From positions 62,001 through 126,000 of the forward strand of contig NZ_FUKU01000057.1 of the NCBI RefSeq assembly GCF_900163865.1: a DNA stretch of 64,000 nucleotides, given 5' to 3'. The position numbers and the translations under genes were made by a program. The notes under the pieces were generated by a model. The model was given only the letters and a program-made list of their open reading frames with translations. It had not been told where the DNA came from and ran no database searches. This document shows positions 44,763 to 54,400 of the stretch, one piece after another (the first letter of the stretch is position 1; the number at the start of each line of letters is the position of its first letter). This DNA is from Sphingobacterium sp. JB170 (GTDB lineage: Bacteria > Bacteroidota > Bacteroidia > Sphingobacteriales > Sphingobacteriaceae).

Positions 44763-45932
44763 CTATGGTAAAGGGTCAAGGTTTGTCGGGTTAGCTGGAT
44801 CATATATCGCAACGCCAACCTTCGAATCGGCACATCCATAATATAGGAACCACTTTTTCTTATAGTAGACCAGTCCTTCAATAAACACGGTACCGTCGAT
44901 ATACTGACCGCTCTTTTCGAAAGCTTCCATCGGCCGAAGAAACGGAATGTCCATACGCTGTAACACCTTTGTAGGGTCATTGCTATCAAACAATACTTGG
45001 CCCGCTGAATAAGTCCCCTTGTTAAAGCGCTGGTCACCTTTTTCAGGGTGGTTCTTGCCGTTGTATAAAAGGAGAATGCCTTTATCAGTTTTTATTGCCG
45101 GCGGCCCGCATTCTGTTAATGCGCTATCGAAGTAACCTTCGCGCGGAGAAATGAAAGCATGAAGCTCTCCGTTTTCATCCACAACAGGGTCCCAGTCGAC
45201 CAGGTTATCAGATGTAGCACCGTATACGCCGTGCTCACCCCAATACATCCAGTATTTGCCGTTAACTTTAGCTATCACCTGCTTGTCGCCTACCAACTCG
45301 GTGACAATAGATGCGGATTTATGGGGTCGATCGACTAGTCCCGGTATTACGGTTGATCTAGAAAAGATCGGCCCTTGTTTATCCCACGTCTTAAGGTCTT
45401 TGGAAAAAGCCACCCCCAGACGAGGCACTTCCCGGTTCCATTGCGTATAGAACATGACATACTGCCCCTCGGACGTTTCAGCAATACGCGGATCCTCTGT
45501 TCCTCCTGGCCATTCAAATGCTTGTTGGCTATCCTTGTCCGGATAAAACACAGGGGTGCTTTGGCGGGAAAAACTTATCCCATCGGCGCTCGCAGCAAGA
45601 CCTAAACGCGAGGTTCTATGACCGATTTTTATACCCGTTTTATCTTCTGCGCGGTAAAGTACATATATGCTATCACCTTTTACCACCGCTGCGGGGTTGA
45701 ACGTATCGTTCGCTTCCCAATGCACCGAGTCACCGCTCATTGGATCCAAAAAAGCAGTTGTGCTATCTGGCTCAATCACCGGATTCGCGCCCTGTGGTCG
45801 TGCAAAGCCGCCCATCACCCAGTCTGGAGCAACATGTTGCTCTTTGTCTTGCTGCTCGGAACGACAACTGACCAAGTTCAGCATGAGACCAATTAGGGCC
45901 GCTGCCGTTGATAATTTTGTGAAATTTTTCAT
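44763..45932 (-). CDS. GH130-family lipoprotein (probable exported beta-mannosidase)
   Basis: 389 residues from the ATG at 45932. A lipoprotein signal ends LNLVSC (Cys23), so the enzyme leaves the cytoplasm. Family blocks are VHWEANDTFNPAAVVKGDSIYVLYRAED, RLGLAASADGISF, WPGGTEDPRI and VPRLGVAFSKDLKTWDKQG, then LYNGKNHP and FLYYGCADSKVGVAIY at the end. GH130 has both phosphorylases and hydrolases; an exported member is more likely a hydrolase because phosphate is scarce outside the cytoplasm (inference). It is the last gene of the ROK/porter/GH130 group, with its own operator upstream. Confidence 0.9.
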   Translation of the reverse strand: MKNFTKLSTAAALIGLMLNLVSCRSEQQDKEQHVAPDWVMGGFARPQGANPVIEPDSTTAFLDPMSGDSVHWEANDTFNPAAVVKGDSIYVLYRAEDKTGIKIGHRTSRLGLAASADGISFSRQSTPVFYPDKDSQQAFEWPGGTEDPRIAETSEGQYVMFYTQWNREVPRLGVAFSKDLKTWDKQGPIFSRSTVIPGLVDRPHKSASIVTELVGDKQVIAKVNGKYWMYWGEHGVYGATSDNLVDWDPVVDENGELHAFISPREGYFDSALTECGPPAIKTDKGILLLYNGKNHPEKGDQRFNKGTYSAGQVLFDSNDPTKVLQRMDIPFLRPMEAFEKSGQYIDGTVFIEGLVYYKKKWFLYYGCADSKVGVAIYDPANPTNLDPLP

Positions 45933-45976
45933 ATCGAATCCAATATTAGGAGAGTTTAGTACATAATTCAACGTTT

Positions 45977-45990
45977 AAGAACCGGTTTTT
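45977..45990 (-). promoter_or_regulatory. Putative LacI operator upstream of GH130 lipoprotein gene
   Basis: The sequence AAG-AACCGGTT-TTT has an 8-base perfect palindrome (45980-45987) with matching AA/TT flanks, 45 bases upstream of the GH130 ATG. It shares its core with the site before the ROK gene. A weak -7-like TATAGTTG lies upstream on the minus strand, in the same promoter-to-operator order as the other site. Confidence 0.55.
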
Positions 45991-46066
45991 CTTCTCAAAA
46001 ATGAAACAACTATAATCGCGCGGACAGCTTGCGGGAAATTCCATAATTGTTTAATAGTTGCACATC

Positions 46067-47344
46067 TTAAGATATCTCTTCTAGGGTCTTCCCCTTTGTT
46101 TCAGGCATAAAACGCACAAATATAAAAGAGGCTACCACCATTAGCGCATAGAAAAGAAACACGTAATAACCGCCTAGTACACTTCCCTCTACGATAACTG
46201 GGAATACCCAGGATATAATGGCTGCGAACACCCAATGTGTAGTACTACCCAGCGAAGATCCCTGCGCGCGTACTTCGTTGGGAAATATTTCCGCAAGAAA
46301 CACCCAAATAACTGCTCCCTGAGAGAGCGCAAAAGATGCTATAAAACCGATGATATAATACAAAAGAAACTCCGAGTTCACCCCCTTCAAACCGAACGCT
46401 GCAAGGATTAAGAATATGAACATTCCGACCGCGCCCATCGATAGAAGCTTTTTACGTCCAAAACGGTCGATGATACTCATACCAACTAGGGTAAAAACAA
46501 GGTTCGTTCCACCAATAAAAATCGGCTGAATATAGGACAGTTCTGCGGTAAATCCAGCCATATCAAAAATCCGCGGTGCGTAATATAAAATCGCATTAAT
46601 GCCGGTCATTTGATTAAAAAAAGCAAGCATGACTGCAAAAAATATCGGCTTGGCGTACTTGGACTGAAACAAGTTAACGGATGTTTTTGGCGAATTTGTA
46701 TGGTCGCTCGCGATCATAAAAGGTTCGTCTAAACGCGAGAAACTACTACGTGCCCTTTCGATTTGTCCGTTCTGTAGCAACCAGCGTGGGCTTTCGGGAA
46801 TTAACTTAAGCAGCAGCACAAACAGCAGCGCCGGAACGGCCATAATGCCGAGCATATATCGCCAGGCGTCCCCGCCGAAGGACAGAAAGAGAAAATTAGT
46901 CAGATAAGCCGTAAAAATCCCGGTAACGATCATGATCTGGAATGTTCCGGTGAGCTTCCCGCGATCTTTAGCGGGCGCTATTTCCGAAGTATATACAGGT
47001 CCTACCACCGAACTTACCCCGACGGCCAACCCTCCCAAGAAACGGAAGAGCAAAAACATCTCCCATATGGAGGCTACTGCGCAGCCTAATGCAGATAATA
47101 GGTATAAACAAGCTACAAAGTATAATACAGGTTTACGACCATATCTATCCGCAATCTTCCCCGCAATTATAGCGCCTATGATTGTACCTATCAGTGAGAT
47201 CGATACGGTGAGCCCATGGCGCATGGCGTCCAAATGCCACATCTTCTGGATAATCTGTTCAGCCCCAGAAATTACGGCAGTTTCAAATCCGAATAAAAAG
47301 CCGCCTAATGAGGCTATAAGTGTAAATTTCCAAACTGGCTTCAT
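46067..47344 (-). CDS. MFS sugar porter
   Basis: 425 residues, about 12 membrane helices. Sugar-porter signatures are present: GKIADRYGRKPVLYF (G-R-x-G-R type), PESPRWLL before the central loop, and PETKGKTLEEI at the end. It is an inner-membrane proton symporter for monosaccharides or disaccharides. Start overlaps the ROK stop as ATGA, so the two are translationally coupled. It presumably imports the sugar released by the exported GH130 enzyme. Confidence 0.94.
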   Translation of the reverse strand: MKPVWKFTLIASLGGFLFGFETAVISGAEQIIQKMWHLDAMRHGLTVSISLIGTIIGAIIAGKIADRYGRKPVLYFVACLYLLSALGCAVASIWEMFLLFRFLGGLAVGVSSVVGPVYTSEIAPAKDRGKLTGTFQIMIVTGIFTAYLTNFLFLSFGGDAWRYMLGIMAVPALLFVLLLKLIPESPRWLLQNGQIERARSSFSRLDEPFMIASDHTNSPKTSVNLFQSKYAKPIFFAVMLAFFNQMTGINAILYYAPRIFDMAGFTAELSYIQPIFIGGTNLVFTLVGMSIIDRFGRKKLLSMGAVGMFIFLILAAFGLKGVNSEFLLYYIIGFIASFALSQGAVIWVFLAEIFPNEVRAQGSSLGSTTHWVFAAIISWVFPVIVEGSVLGGYYVFLFYALMVVASFIFVRFMPETKGKTLEEIS

Positions 47345-48198
47345 ATGTTCAACGGTTCAAAAGTTAGTCCTAAAAATAGATTACATTCATCAAATGAAGC
47401 CACTTCCAAATTCTGCTCGAGCGACGATTGAAGATCTTCAAAGAAAAGGGAATTGGCCTTTGCGATGCTCCCACCAATTACTATCAAATCGGGAGCCAAT
47501 GGAGCGAGGTACTGCTTGATAAACTCCCTAAGGTTAGCCGTCAAATAATCAAATGCATCCCGCCTTTGCTCCTCCAGACCACTAGTCTGCACCAAATCTT
47601 TAATATTATCAACAGAAATTCTACCAAATTTTTCTTTCAAGTGCCCAATCATTCCGCGCGTAGAAATGACATCTTCGACGATCCCTCCTTGGAAAGGCGC
47701 TGATCCGTAATTCAAATCCTCAATCCGGCCGTTTACATATATCGAAGAGCCTAATCCCGTGCCTAGGGTCAAGCCTATTATGCGTTTTTGTTCAAGTTTA
47801 CGGAAATAAACCTCGCCGAGTAAAAAAGCAGCTGCATCGTTGTAAAAGCACACCGATTCCGGCGCAATACCAATTATATCAGCGAAAAACTCGCGCAAAT
47901 TAAAATTGAGGATAGCTTGATATTTATTCATTCCATCCATGCGCGAAATACCATTCTCATAGTCAAATGGGCCAGGACAAGAAACAATTACTTTACTAGG
48001 TTTGCTAGGATTGCTCGATAAGGTCATGTGAAGGATTTCTTGAATTTCGCGAAGAATCTGAGCGCGGGAACCGTTACTATCGACGGGGCAACGGAAATAA
48101 GATTCTTCTACGACGCGTTCTTCCTCACGGTCAACGAGCGCCGAGGAACAATGGGTCCCTCCTAAATCAATGCATAATACTTTAGTCGTTATAGACAT
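47341..48198 (-). CDS. ROK-family sugar kinase
   Basis: 285 residues from the ATG at 48198. The longer frame to 48255 would begin inside the -7 promoter box, so it is excluded. The ATP-binding VLCIDLGGTHCSSALVD, VSCPGPFDYENG, YNDAAAFLLGE and LTLGTGLGSSIYVNG regions are typical. The zinc-binding CxCGxxGCxE motif is absent (it reads GSAPFQGGIVEDVIS). It probably phosphorylates the imported hexose, perhaps mannose or glucose, in the cytoplasm. First gene of the operon, ahead of the porter. Confidence 0.9.
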   Translation of the reverse strand: MSITTKVLCIDLGGTHCSSALVDREEERVVEESYFRCPVDSNGSRAQILREIQEILHMTLSSNPSKPSKVIVSCPGPFDYENGISRMDGMNKYQAILNFNLREFFADIIGIAPESVCFYNDAAAFLLGEVYFRKLEQKRIIGLTLGTGLGSSIYVNGRIEDLNYGSAPFQGGIVEDVISTRGMIGHLKEKFGRISVDNIKDLVQTSGLEEQRRDAFDYLTANLREFIKQYLAPLAPDLIVIGGSIAKANSLFFEDLQSSLEQNLEVASFDECNLFLGLTFEPLNI

Positions 48199-48228
48199 AT
48201 AATCTAAAATTGGTGGTAACAAAGGTTT

Positions 48229-48282
48229 AGCAAAACCGGTTTCGCTTAGAAACAAATATAAAGCTATTAATCTAATATCAAA
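48229..48282 (-). promoter_or_regulatory. Promoter and LacI operator of the ROK/porter/GH130 genes
   Basis: On the minus strand, TTTG (48279-48282) and TATATTTG (48253-48260) match the Bacteroidota -33 and -7 boxes with 18 bases between them. Directly downstream, 48229-48246 reads AGCAAAACCGGTTTCGCT: AAACCGGTTT is a perfect palindrome and the outer AGC/GCT also pairs, with one mismatched pair between. A LacI protein there would sit on the start of transcription. Confidence 0.7.
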
Positions 48283-48470
48283 TTTTTTTTATCTTTTTAT
48301 GCTGCGCAATCTTTATTATCCAGTTTTAGATATGTGCTAGGGATAACCTCGTACTGGAAATACACTTGCCCCTATAGGCTATAGGTATCAAGTCTACGCT
48401 TTGACCACAAATGAAAGTGTTTCAAGCTGGTTCTAGCGCACCGCTCAATATGGGGGCTGCTTTATAAATA

Positions 48471-48533
48471 AAAAATGGTCATAATTTTCATTTCGCCGAA
48501 ATATTGGGGCTCGTGAATTTTATGACCATTTTT
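48471..48533 (-). terminator. Terminator of the SusC/SusD/YdcF-like operon
   Basis: AAAAATGGTCATA (48471-48483) pairs perfectly with TATGACCATTTTT (48521-48533). The 37-base loop contains its own small hairpin (ATTTC/GAAAT). On the minus strand a T run ends the stem, 27 bases after the YdcF-like gene. The A/T flanks would also stop transcripts coming the other way. Confidence 0.8.
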
Positions 48534-48559
48534 AAATATGGATCGAAAAAACGCGCAGG

Positions 48560-49804
48560 TTAGGGATCTAACGGTTCATCTGGATCAATTGTCATTGATT
48601 CAACTTTGGGCTTAAATTCGAGCACAACATCGCTCATTCTTTTACCTAGTTCGTAAGGCACATACCCCAGCTCTTTTATGCAGCGATCGGCCATACCTAC
48701 AACCGCATCGATGTGCACCTTGCTGCTGGTAACCATGGCAAACTGATCTTGTGGAAAACCATAACGAAACATTATTCTTGCCGTATTCCTTAGGTTCGTG
48801 GTGGTGTGGCGTGCATGCGGGTCAAGTATGATCGCCTCTTGCGGAACAAGTAAATTTTCGATGAGGTAGCGCTTCATCTCGATAGCCTCAATATACGGGG
48901 TCTTATAAGGGTGAACACGCCCACCGGATAACACGATAAAGGGTGCTTGGCCATCAAAGTAGGCTCTGGCAGCCATCCGTGCTCTTAACATCCCGCCAGG
49001 ACTTATCGGCTGATCGTACTTCGAGGGTCCTGCGCCTAGTACAAGCAGCAAGCTGTACGGATAGTCCTGAAAGTTTGTCGTTTTTATCGCTGTCAAGGCT
49101 TTTGAATTTTCCCCCTCCATGATGGGTTCTAGCTGCGCGGCATCCATGCGCTCGTTTACTTCCAACAGGCGCACCGCCGTGAGTATGGTCATAAATGCAG
49201 CTTGATGGGGTGTGGGACTGTCTTTTAATACATCTTGACGCACATCTTGTAACAGGCCTAAATATGGTTTCTTACTTGTATCAAATGAAATCGAATCGAT
49301 CCGGGGATAATTGGGCTTTGCTCCGCCAGCATATACATCGATCACGTAATTGGTGTACCGCATATCTTGCTTGATGGCCTTAACAAAATAAGCTTTAGGA
49401 TCGCTCTGGGTTGCACTGCCATAGGCGCCCGAAGTGATTAGCGCGGTCTGCACTAAACCCTGAAGTTCTTTATCAGAGTCAAAACGCTTAGCCATAAATT
49501 CATGTAATGATTCCATTTCAGCGTCGCTCCACTTGAATGCCGCAAGAAAACAAGCTAAATCTTCACACTCCTGGGCGCCCGCGTAACGCTCCGCGCGCGA
49601 AACTAGAAGCGCCTGTATTGCAGGATCGGAAAATATGTTTTCTCTTATTTCAGTGTTTTTAAAAAGGAGACAACTCGCCAAATAATTTTTCGACAATACC
49701 CAATCTTGTGGTGTCTGGGGCTTATGGTCGCCTTGTGCAAAAGAGAGATGCGCGAAGCAGGTTCCTACGATCATAATGATGAAAAATTTTATTATTTTCT
49801 GCAT
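48560..49804 (-). CDS. YdcF/ElyC-like DUF218 protein, exported
   Basis: 414 residues. A signal peptide ends at LSFAQG. The N-terminal half (about 30-245) is helical with no named family. The DUF218 domain spans about 250-390: YSLLLVLGAGPSKYDQPISPGGMLRARMAARAYFDG, FIVLSGGRVHPYKTPYIEAIEMKRYLIE, DPHARHTTTNLRNTARIMFRYG and FAMVTSSKVHI. DUF218 proteins such as E. coli YdcF bind nucleotides or act in envelope metabolism; the precise reaction is unknown. It follows the SusD gene by 161 bases on the same strand and may process the imported glycan or its carrier. Last gene before a terminator. Confidence 0.85.
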   Translation of the reverse strand: MQKIIKFFIIMIVGTCFAHLSFAQGDHKPQTPQDWVLSKNYLASCLLFKNTEIRENIFSDPAIQALLVSRAERYAGAQECEDLACFLAAFKWSDAEMESLHEFMAKRFDSDKELQGLVQTALITSGAYGSATQSDPKAYFVKAIKQDMRYTNYVIDVYAGGAKPNYPRIDSISFDTSKKPYLGLLQDVRQDVLKDSPTPHQAAFMTILTAVRLLEVNERMDAAQLEPIMEGENSKALTAIKTTNFQDYPYSLLLVLGAGPSKYDQPISPGGMLRARMAARAYFDGQAPFIVLSGGRVHPYKTPYIEAIEMKRYLIENLLVPQEAIILDPHARHTTTNLRNTARIMFRYGFPQDQFAMVTSSKVHIDAVVGMADRCIKELGYVPYELGKRMSDVVLEFKPKVESMTIDPDEPLDP

Positions 49805-49867
49805 ATTTTAGTATTATACTTTCAACGATTACTTAGGCATTAGAGTTTAAGGCTCTTTTGAAACCCC

Positions 49868-49894
49868 GGATGAAGACCACGCTATCATCCAGGG
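49868..49894 (-). other. Intercistronic hairpin between SusD and the YdcF-like gene
   Basis: GGATGA (49868-49873) pairs with TCATCC (49885-49890), extended outward by CCC/GGG around one bulged A. No T run follows on the minus strand, so it may serve as mRNA processing or partial attenuation within the operon. Confidence 0.4.
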
Positions 49895-49965
49895 CTCATA
49901 TTATAAATATCCGGCAAAGTGGGCGGCGCGTTTACCTTGCTGGCAAACACGTCACTCCCAAACTT

Positions 49966-51486
49966 TTAGTAACCCGCGTTCTGATACATCTTTTCGGGAT
50001 TCAATTTATACTCATCGAACGGGATCGGGTAGTATCTATCTTTGGCTGATATATTCGAAATCTTTCCATTGCCGTAGTCAGCTTGACTTTTTGTCTTGAA
50101 ATAAGAAACAAGGCCCTCTGCATCGTAGTTACGAATAAGGTCGAACCAGCGCTGGTTTTCAAATGCCAGCTCAACACGCCTTTCGTGTAGAATAGCATCT
50201 TTCAATGTCGGATATTTCGATTTGTATGCGGAATTTGTTACCGACTCTTGGTAACTCGGTAAGCCGGCACGCTCGCGCACCTGGTTTAAAAGTGCGATAG
50301 CTTCAGCATCTTTACCCAAGTGTAATTTCGCCTCCGCTAACAACAGCATCACGTCAGCATACCGAATTAAGATCCAGTCGTTTCCTCCGCGGCCTTCCGT
50401 CCCAGCACCATCACTCACATCTCTAAACTTGGTTATAAACCAATCGTTTACTTGTGCATCGCTCGCAAATTTCACAGAAAACTCTTTACGCGTGTCATTG
50501 GGTTCGTAGTCTTTCACTAGATCTACCTTAGCTACTTGTCCGGATCCCGTCGATTTGAATTGTGAGTTTATTGTTTCCCCACGCGCTTGGTAATTACGCG
50601 CGATACTCGAGCTGTATTTGGGATCACCCTGCAAATACTGAATTTGGAAGACAAGCTCTTCACATTTGTTTTTCTCTCCGACAGCAAACACTTCGCTGTA
50701 CGGTATCTCCGATAATTTACCGAAAGCGCGCATTTGATAAGATGCCGTTAGGTGTTCTTCGGCCTTGGTATAATTTGTTTGGCTGTCACCTTCTATCGTA
50801 GAGCCCATTGTTAAATACACCTTCCCGAGAATAGCATGTATGGCAGCCTTGGAAACTCGACCAACAACATATTCATGTTGCGTGTTTGGCAGGTCACTTT
50901 GAAGCGCTTCTGTTAAATCTTTCACAATCTGCGCGTAAACGACAGACTCTTTTTCACGAAAAGCAACTTCTTCACCTTGCTCTTTACTGGTAATTTCCAC
51001 GGTAGCAAGCGGAATATCTCCGAATTTGCGCACCATATCGAAATACAAATACGCGCGAATAAATTTAGCTTCAGCTTTATAACGCTCCTTTAAAGCCTCA
51101 TCGGTGAAGGTTACTTTATCTACATGCGTTAATAATACATTACAACGAGAGATGGCATCATACATCGTCGTCCAATGTGTTTTCAGGTTCGAATTACTTG
51201 GAAGAATTGAAAAATCGTTGAACTGAAATGGTTCTCCGGCGTTCGATTGATTATCGTTGCGGCCCGCGTTGTCCGAACGCTCTTCATTATAAAGTGTGCT
51301 GCCCTCTCCGACGCTACTTCCCGAGCGCAATCCTTCGTATAAACCGTTCAGGCCCAAAAGCACATCGTTTTCTGTTTGAAAATAATTTTCAATGGTTACC
51401 GCATTTGGATCTTCCTGATTCAAAAAATCTTTCGAGCAAGAAGTTAGTGCAAATAACGCTATGGGTATTAAGTATCTTTTTTTCAT
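49966..51486 (-). CDS. SusD/RagB-family surface lipoprotein
   Basis: 506 residues. Lipobox LTSC with mature start CSKDFLNQEDPNAVTIENYFQTENDV. Helical core elements are KAEAKFIRAYLYFDMVRKFGDIPLA, LIRYADVMLLLAEAKLHLG, HERRVELAFENQRWFDLIRN and the ending RYYPIPFDEYKLNPEKMYQNAGY. It pairs with the SusC encoded 11 bases upstream and captures the substrate on the cell surface. Confidence 0.95.
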   Translation of the reverse strand: MKKRYLIPIALFALTSCSKDFLNQEDPNAVTIENYFQTENDVLLGLNGLYEGLRSGSSVGEGSTLYNEERSDNAGRNDNQSNAGEPFQFNDFSILPSNSNLKTHWTTMYDAISRCNVLLTHVDKVTFTDEALKERYKAEAKFIRAYLYFDMVRKFGDIPLATVEITSKEQGEEVAFREKESVVYAQIVKDLTEALQSDLPNTQHEYVVGRVSKAAIHAILGKVYLTMGSTIEGDSQTNYTKAEEHLTASYQMRAFGKLSEIPYSEVFAVGEKNKCEELVFQIQYLQGDPKYSSSIARNYQARGETINSQFKSTGSGQVAKVDLVKDYEPNDTRKEFSVKFASDAQVNDWFITKFRDVSDGAGTEGRGGNDWILIRYADVMLLLAEAKLHLGKDAEAIALLNQVRERAGLPSYQESVTNSAYKSKYPTLKDAILHERRVELAFENQRWFDLIRNYDAEGLVSYFKTKSQADYGNGKISNISAKDRYYPIPFDEYKLNPEKMYQNAGY

Positions 51487-51497
51487 GATTATCGATT

Positions 51498-54400
51498 TTA
51501 GAGACTAACTTTTAAACCTAAATTGAATGATCTAACCAGTGGATACAGACCGTAATCGACGCCAGGAGTTAAGTTACCACGTTGGTCATAATCGGGTTCC
51601 GGGTTATATCCTTTATATTTTGTGATTGTAAACGGATTATCAACGCTAGCATAGATGCGTAGACCCGATAGCGACCATTTATTTACCACCTCGGATGGCA
51701 GCGTATATCCCACCATAAAGTTTGTCATGCGCAAGAATGAACCATCTTGCAAGTAAAAACTAGAAAGCCGGGTGGAGTTGCTTTGCGTCCCGCCACGTGA
51801 AGCGCGGTATACTTCGCCGTTTCCAGGGTTTTCAGGCGAGCGGTAGCGTTGTGCTACGTCCGCGTACTGGTTGCCCGAGCCTTCCATATTGTACAGGTAG
51901 TAATCGTAACCGTCGAGGACCTGGTTTCCTTGCGATCCGTTGAACGAAGCACGGATATCGAATCCTTTGTACTGTGCGTCGAATGCAAAACCGTACGTAA
52001 AATCGGGATGCGGATTACCGATGATACGTTTATCGTCGTCATTCACAATACCGTTTCCGTCGACATCTTCAAAGTATAGGTCACCTGGTTGTAGTGGTGT
52101 CGATGAGGCGGCTGAAGGAGCCACTGATTGGTAGTTGCTTTCATTAGCAACGCCTAAGACTTTAAAACCGTAGAACATACCGATCGGGCTACCCTCTTGG
52201 GTAATGTGTGTTAGGTAAGAACGTTCCGCGCCATTTGTAAGGATTGTGGAAGCTCCCCCAAGGTCAAGCACCTTATTGCGATTGATATTGATGTTTCCGC
52301 TAAAGCCTAAACGAAAATCTTGGCGGCGGATAATCGCGGCATCCAGTTGTACATCAAACCCTTTGTTTTGTACTTTGGAGTCCGGCATGTTAGTCAAGAT
52401 TGAAGTTGCTCCGGTAACGGCCGTGATAGGCTGATTGAAGAGTAGATCCGTTGACTTACTGATGTAGAAGTTTGTCATCACATTTACCCGGTTACCCAAG
52501 ATCCCAAAATCCAGACCGACGTTTGTTTGTGCCGTCTTTTCCCAACTTAAATTTGGATCACGAAGATTGTCGGGGTAGTAACCCGTCTGCACCTTATCGC
52601 CGATGATTACACCAGTCGGCGTATTGTAAGTTGTAATCGCCGCATAATCACCTATGTTATTATTTCCACTCATTCCCCAGCTGGCGCGAAGCTTCAATGA
52701 TGAGCCTTCACCTAACCAAGCATTGTAGAAATCCTCGTTAGATAATGTCCAACCCCCAGAAACGGAAGGAAAAGCTCCCCATTTACTGTTCGGACCGAAG
52801 CGTGATGAAGCGTCACGACGGTAAGATGCTGATAGGAAATATTTGGAATCGTAACTATAATTAACCCGCCCGAAATAGGACATCATGGTTGTTGTACGCT
52901 TGTAGGTATCACCAACGAGTAGTTCGAAATCTGATGGATCCGCTCCTTTGTTGGTCACCTCCTCGATAGCATCATTTTGGAATCCACGCGCACGAACGCC
53001 CACATTATCGTGGTCTGTTTGCTGCGCCGAATAACCGAGTAGGCCCATGATATTATGCTTCTCGCCGAACGTTTTGTTGTAGTTCAAGGTCGCCTCGACG
53101 AGTTTATCGAGTGAGCTCCTTGTAATCGCATCTGCGTACGCTGCAGTCTTAGCATTTTCGCTGTACGGTTCATAGTTACCACTAGAAATACTTGTAGGAC
53201 GGTAGTAATCGTACTTCTCATCATAAGTAGATAGCCCGCCGTTGATCTTCAAGTTTAGTCCCTCTATTAATTTGAAGTCAGCGAAAGCATTGTATAAACC
53301 TCTTTTACCACGGCGCTCATTTTTAATCTTTGACACGTAGGCCAGCGGGTTTTCAGGATTCTGAATACCGTAGTTATTTGCACTTAAATCACCCATCAAA
53401 TATTGCGCATAAGAACCATCTGGATTGTATGCAGGAAGGGTAGGTAGATAGATCAGCGCTGACATCGAGGGGCTACGATCGTAGCGTCCGGTGGTCACCT
53501 CATCGTTGACATTGTAGGTGTACGAGACATTGGCGCCGAATGTCAACCAGTCGGTCACTTTAGAGTCTATGTTGGAACGGAAGTTAAATACCTGCTGCCC
53601 AGTACCGCGCATAATTCCTTGTTGATCTTGGTACGATCCGCTCACAAAATAACGGTTCTTTTCATTACCGCCCGAGACGGAAAGGTTGTGGCGTTGAAAT
53701 GGCGCATTACGGTACAATTCGTCCTGCCAGTCTGTATCATATTGAGCGGCTTTGGCCTTTCCCGTTGCGAAGTCGTAGTAATCTTCGGGGATCGTTACGG
53801 AGCCTGCATTTCCGACTTTGGCAACACGATCGCCGTTGGAATCCAGGCGCATATCATCTGTCCAGGTTTCGCCCTTTCCGGTCACCAGGTCCCTGTAGGA
53901 GTTGTTACGGCCATCGATCAATAGATCGATAAACTCTTCGGAATTTAAAAGGTCGACTTTTTTAGAAAGCTGACCAAATCCGGCAAGCACTTCGTAATCG
54001 ATATTATTCTTTCCTTGCTTACCACGTTTTGTGGTGATCAGCACGACACCTCCGGCTGCGCGTGAACCGTAGATTGCTGCCGATGCAGCATCTTTTAGTA
54101 CGTCGATCGACTCGATATCATTCGGGTTGATGTTTAGGTTGTTTCCTGCTGGATAACCATCGATAACGTAAAGCGGATCGGAACCCGCATTCACCGAACC
54201 CATACCACGTACGCGAATTTTCGTTCCATCGTACGGAGCGCCACTAGTCTGTGAAATTTGCACACCAGCTACTTTACCTACTAGCGCTTGAGAAAGTTTA
54301 GGCGAGGTGATATTCAGTTCGTCCGCCTTCACACTGGCGATAGCGCCGGTAAGGTCAGATTTACGAATCTTCTGATACCCAATAGAAATCTGTATCTCTT

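Larger units (their letters stand above)
48199..48559. other. Intergenic region upstream of the ROK gene
   Basis: 361 bases. It holds the ROK operon promoter and operator near 48229-48282, then about 190 bases with nothing recognised, and the terminator of the facing-upstream locus at 48471-48533. Confidence 0.5.
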
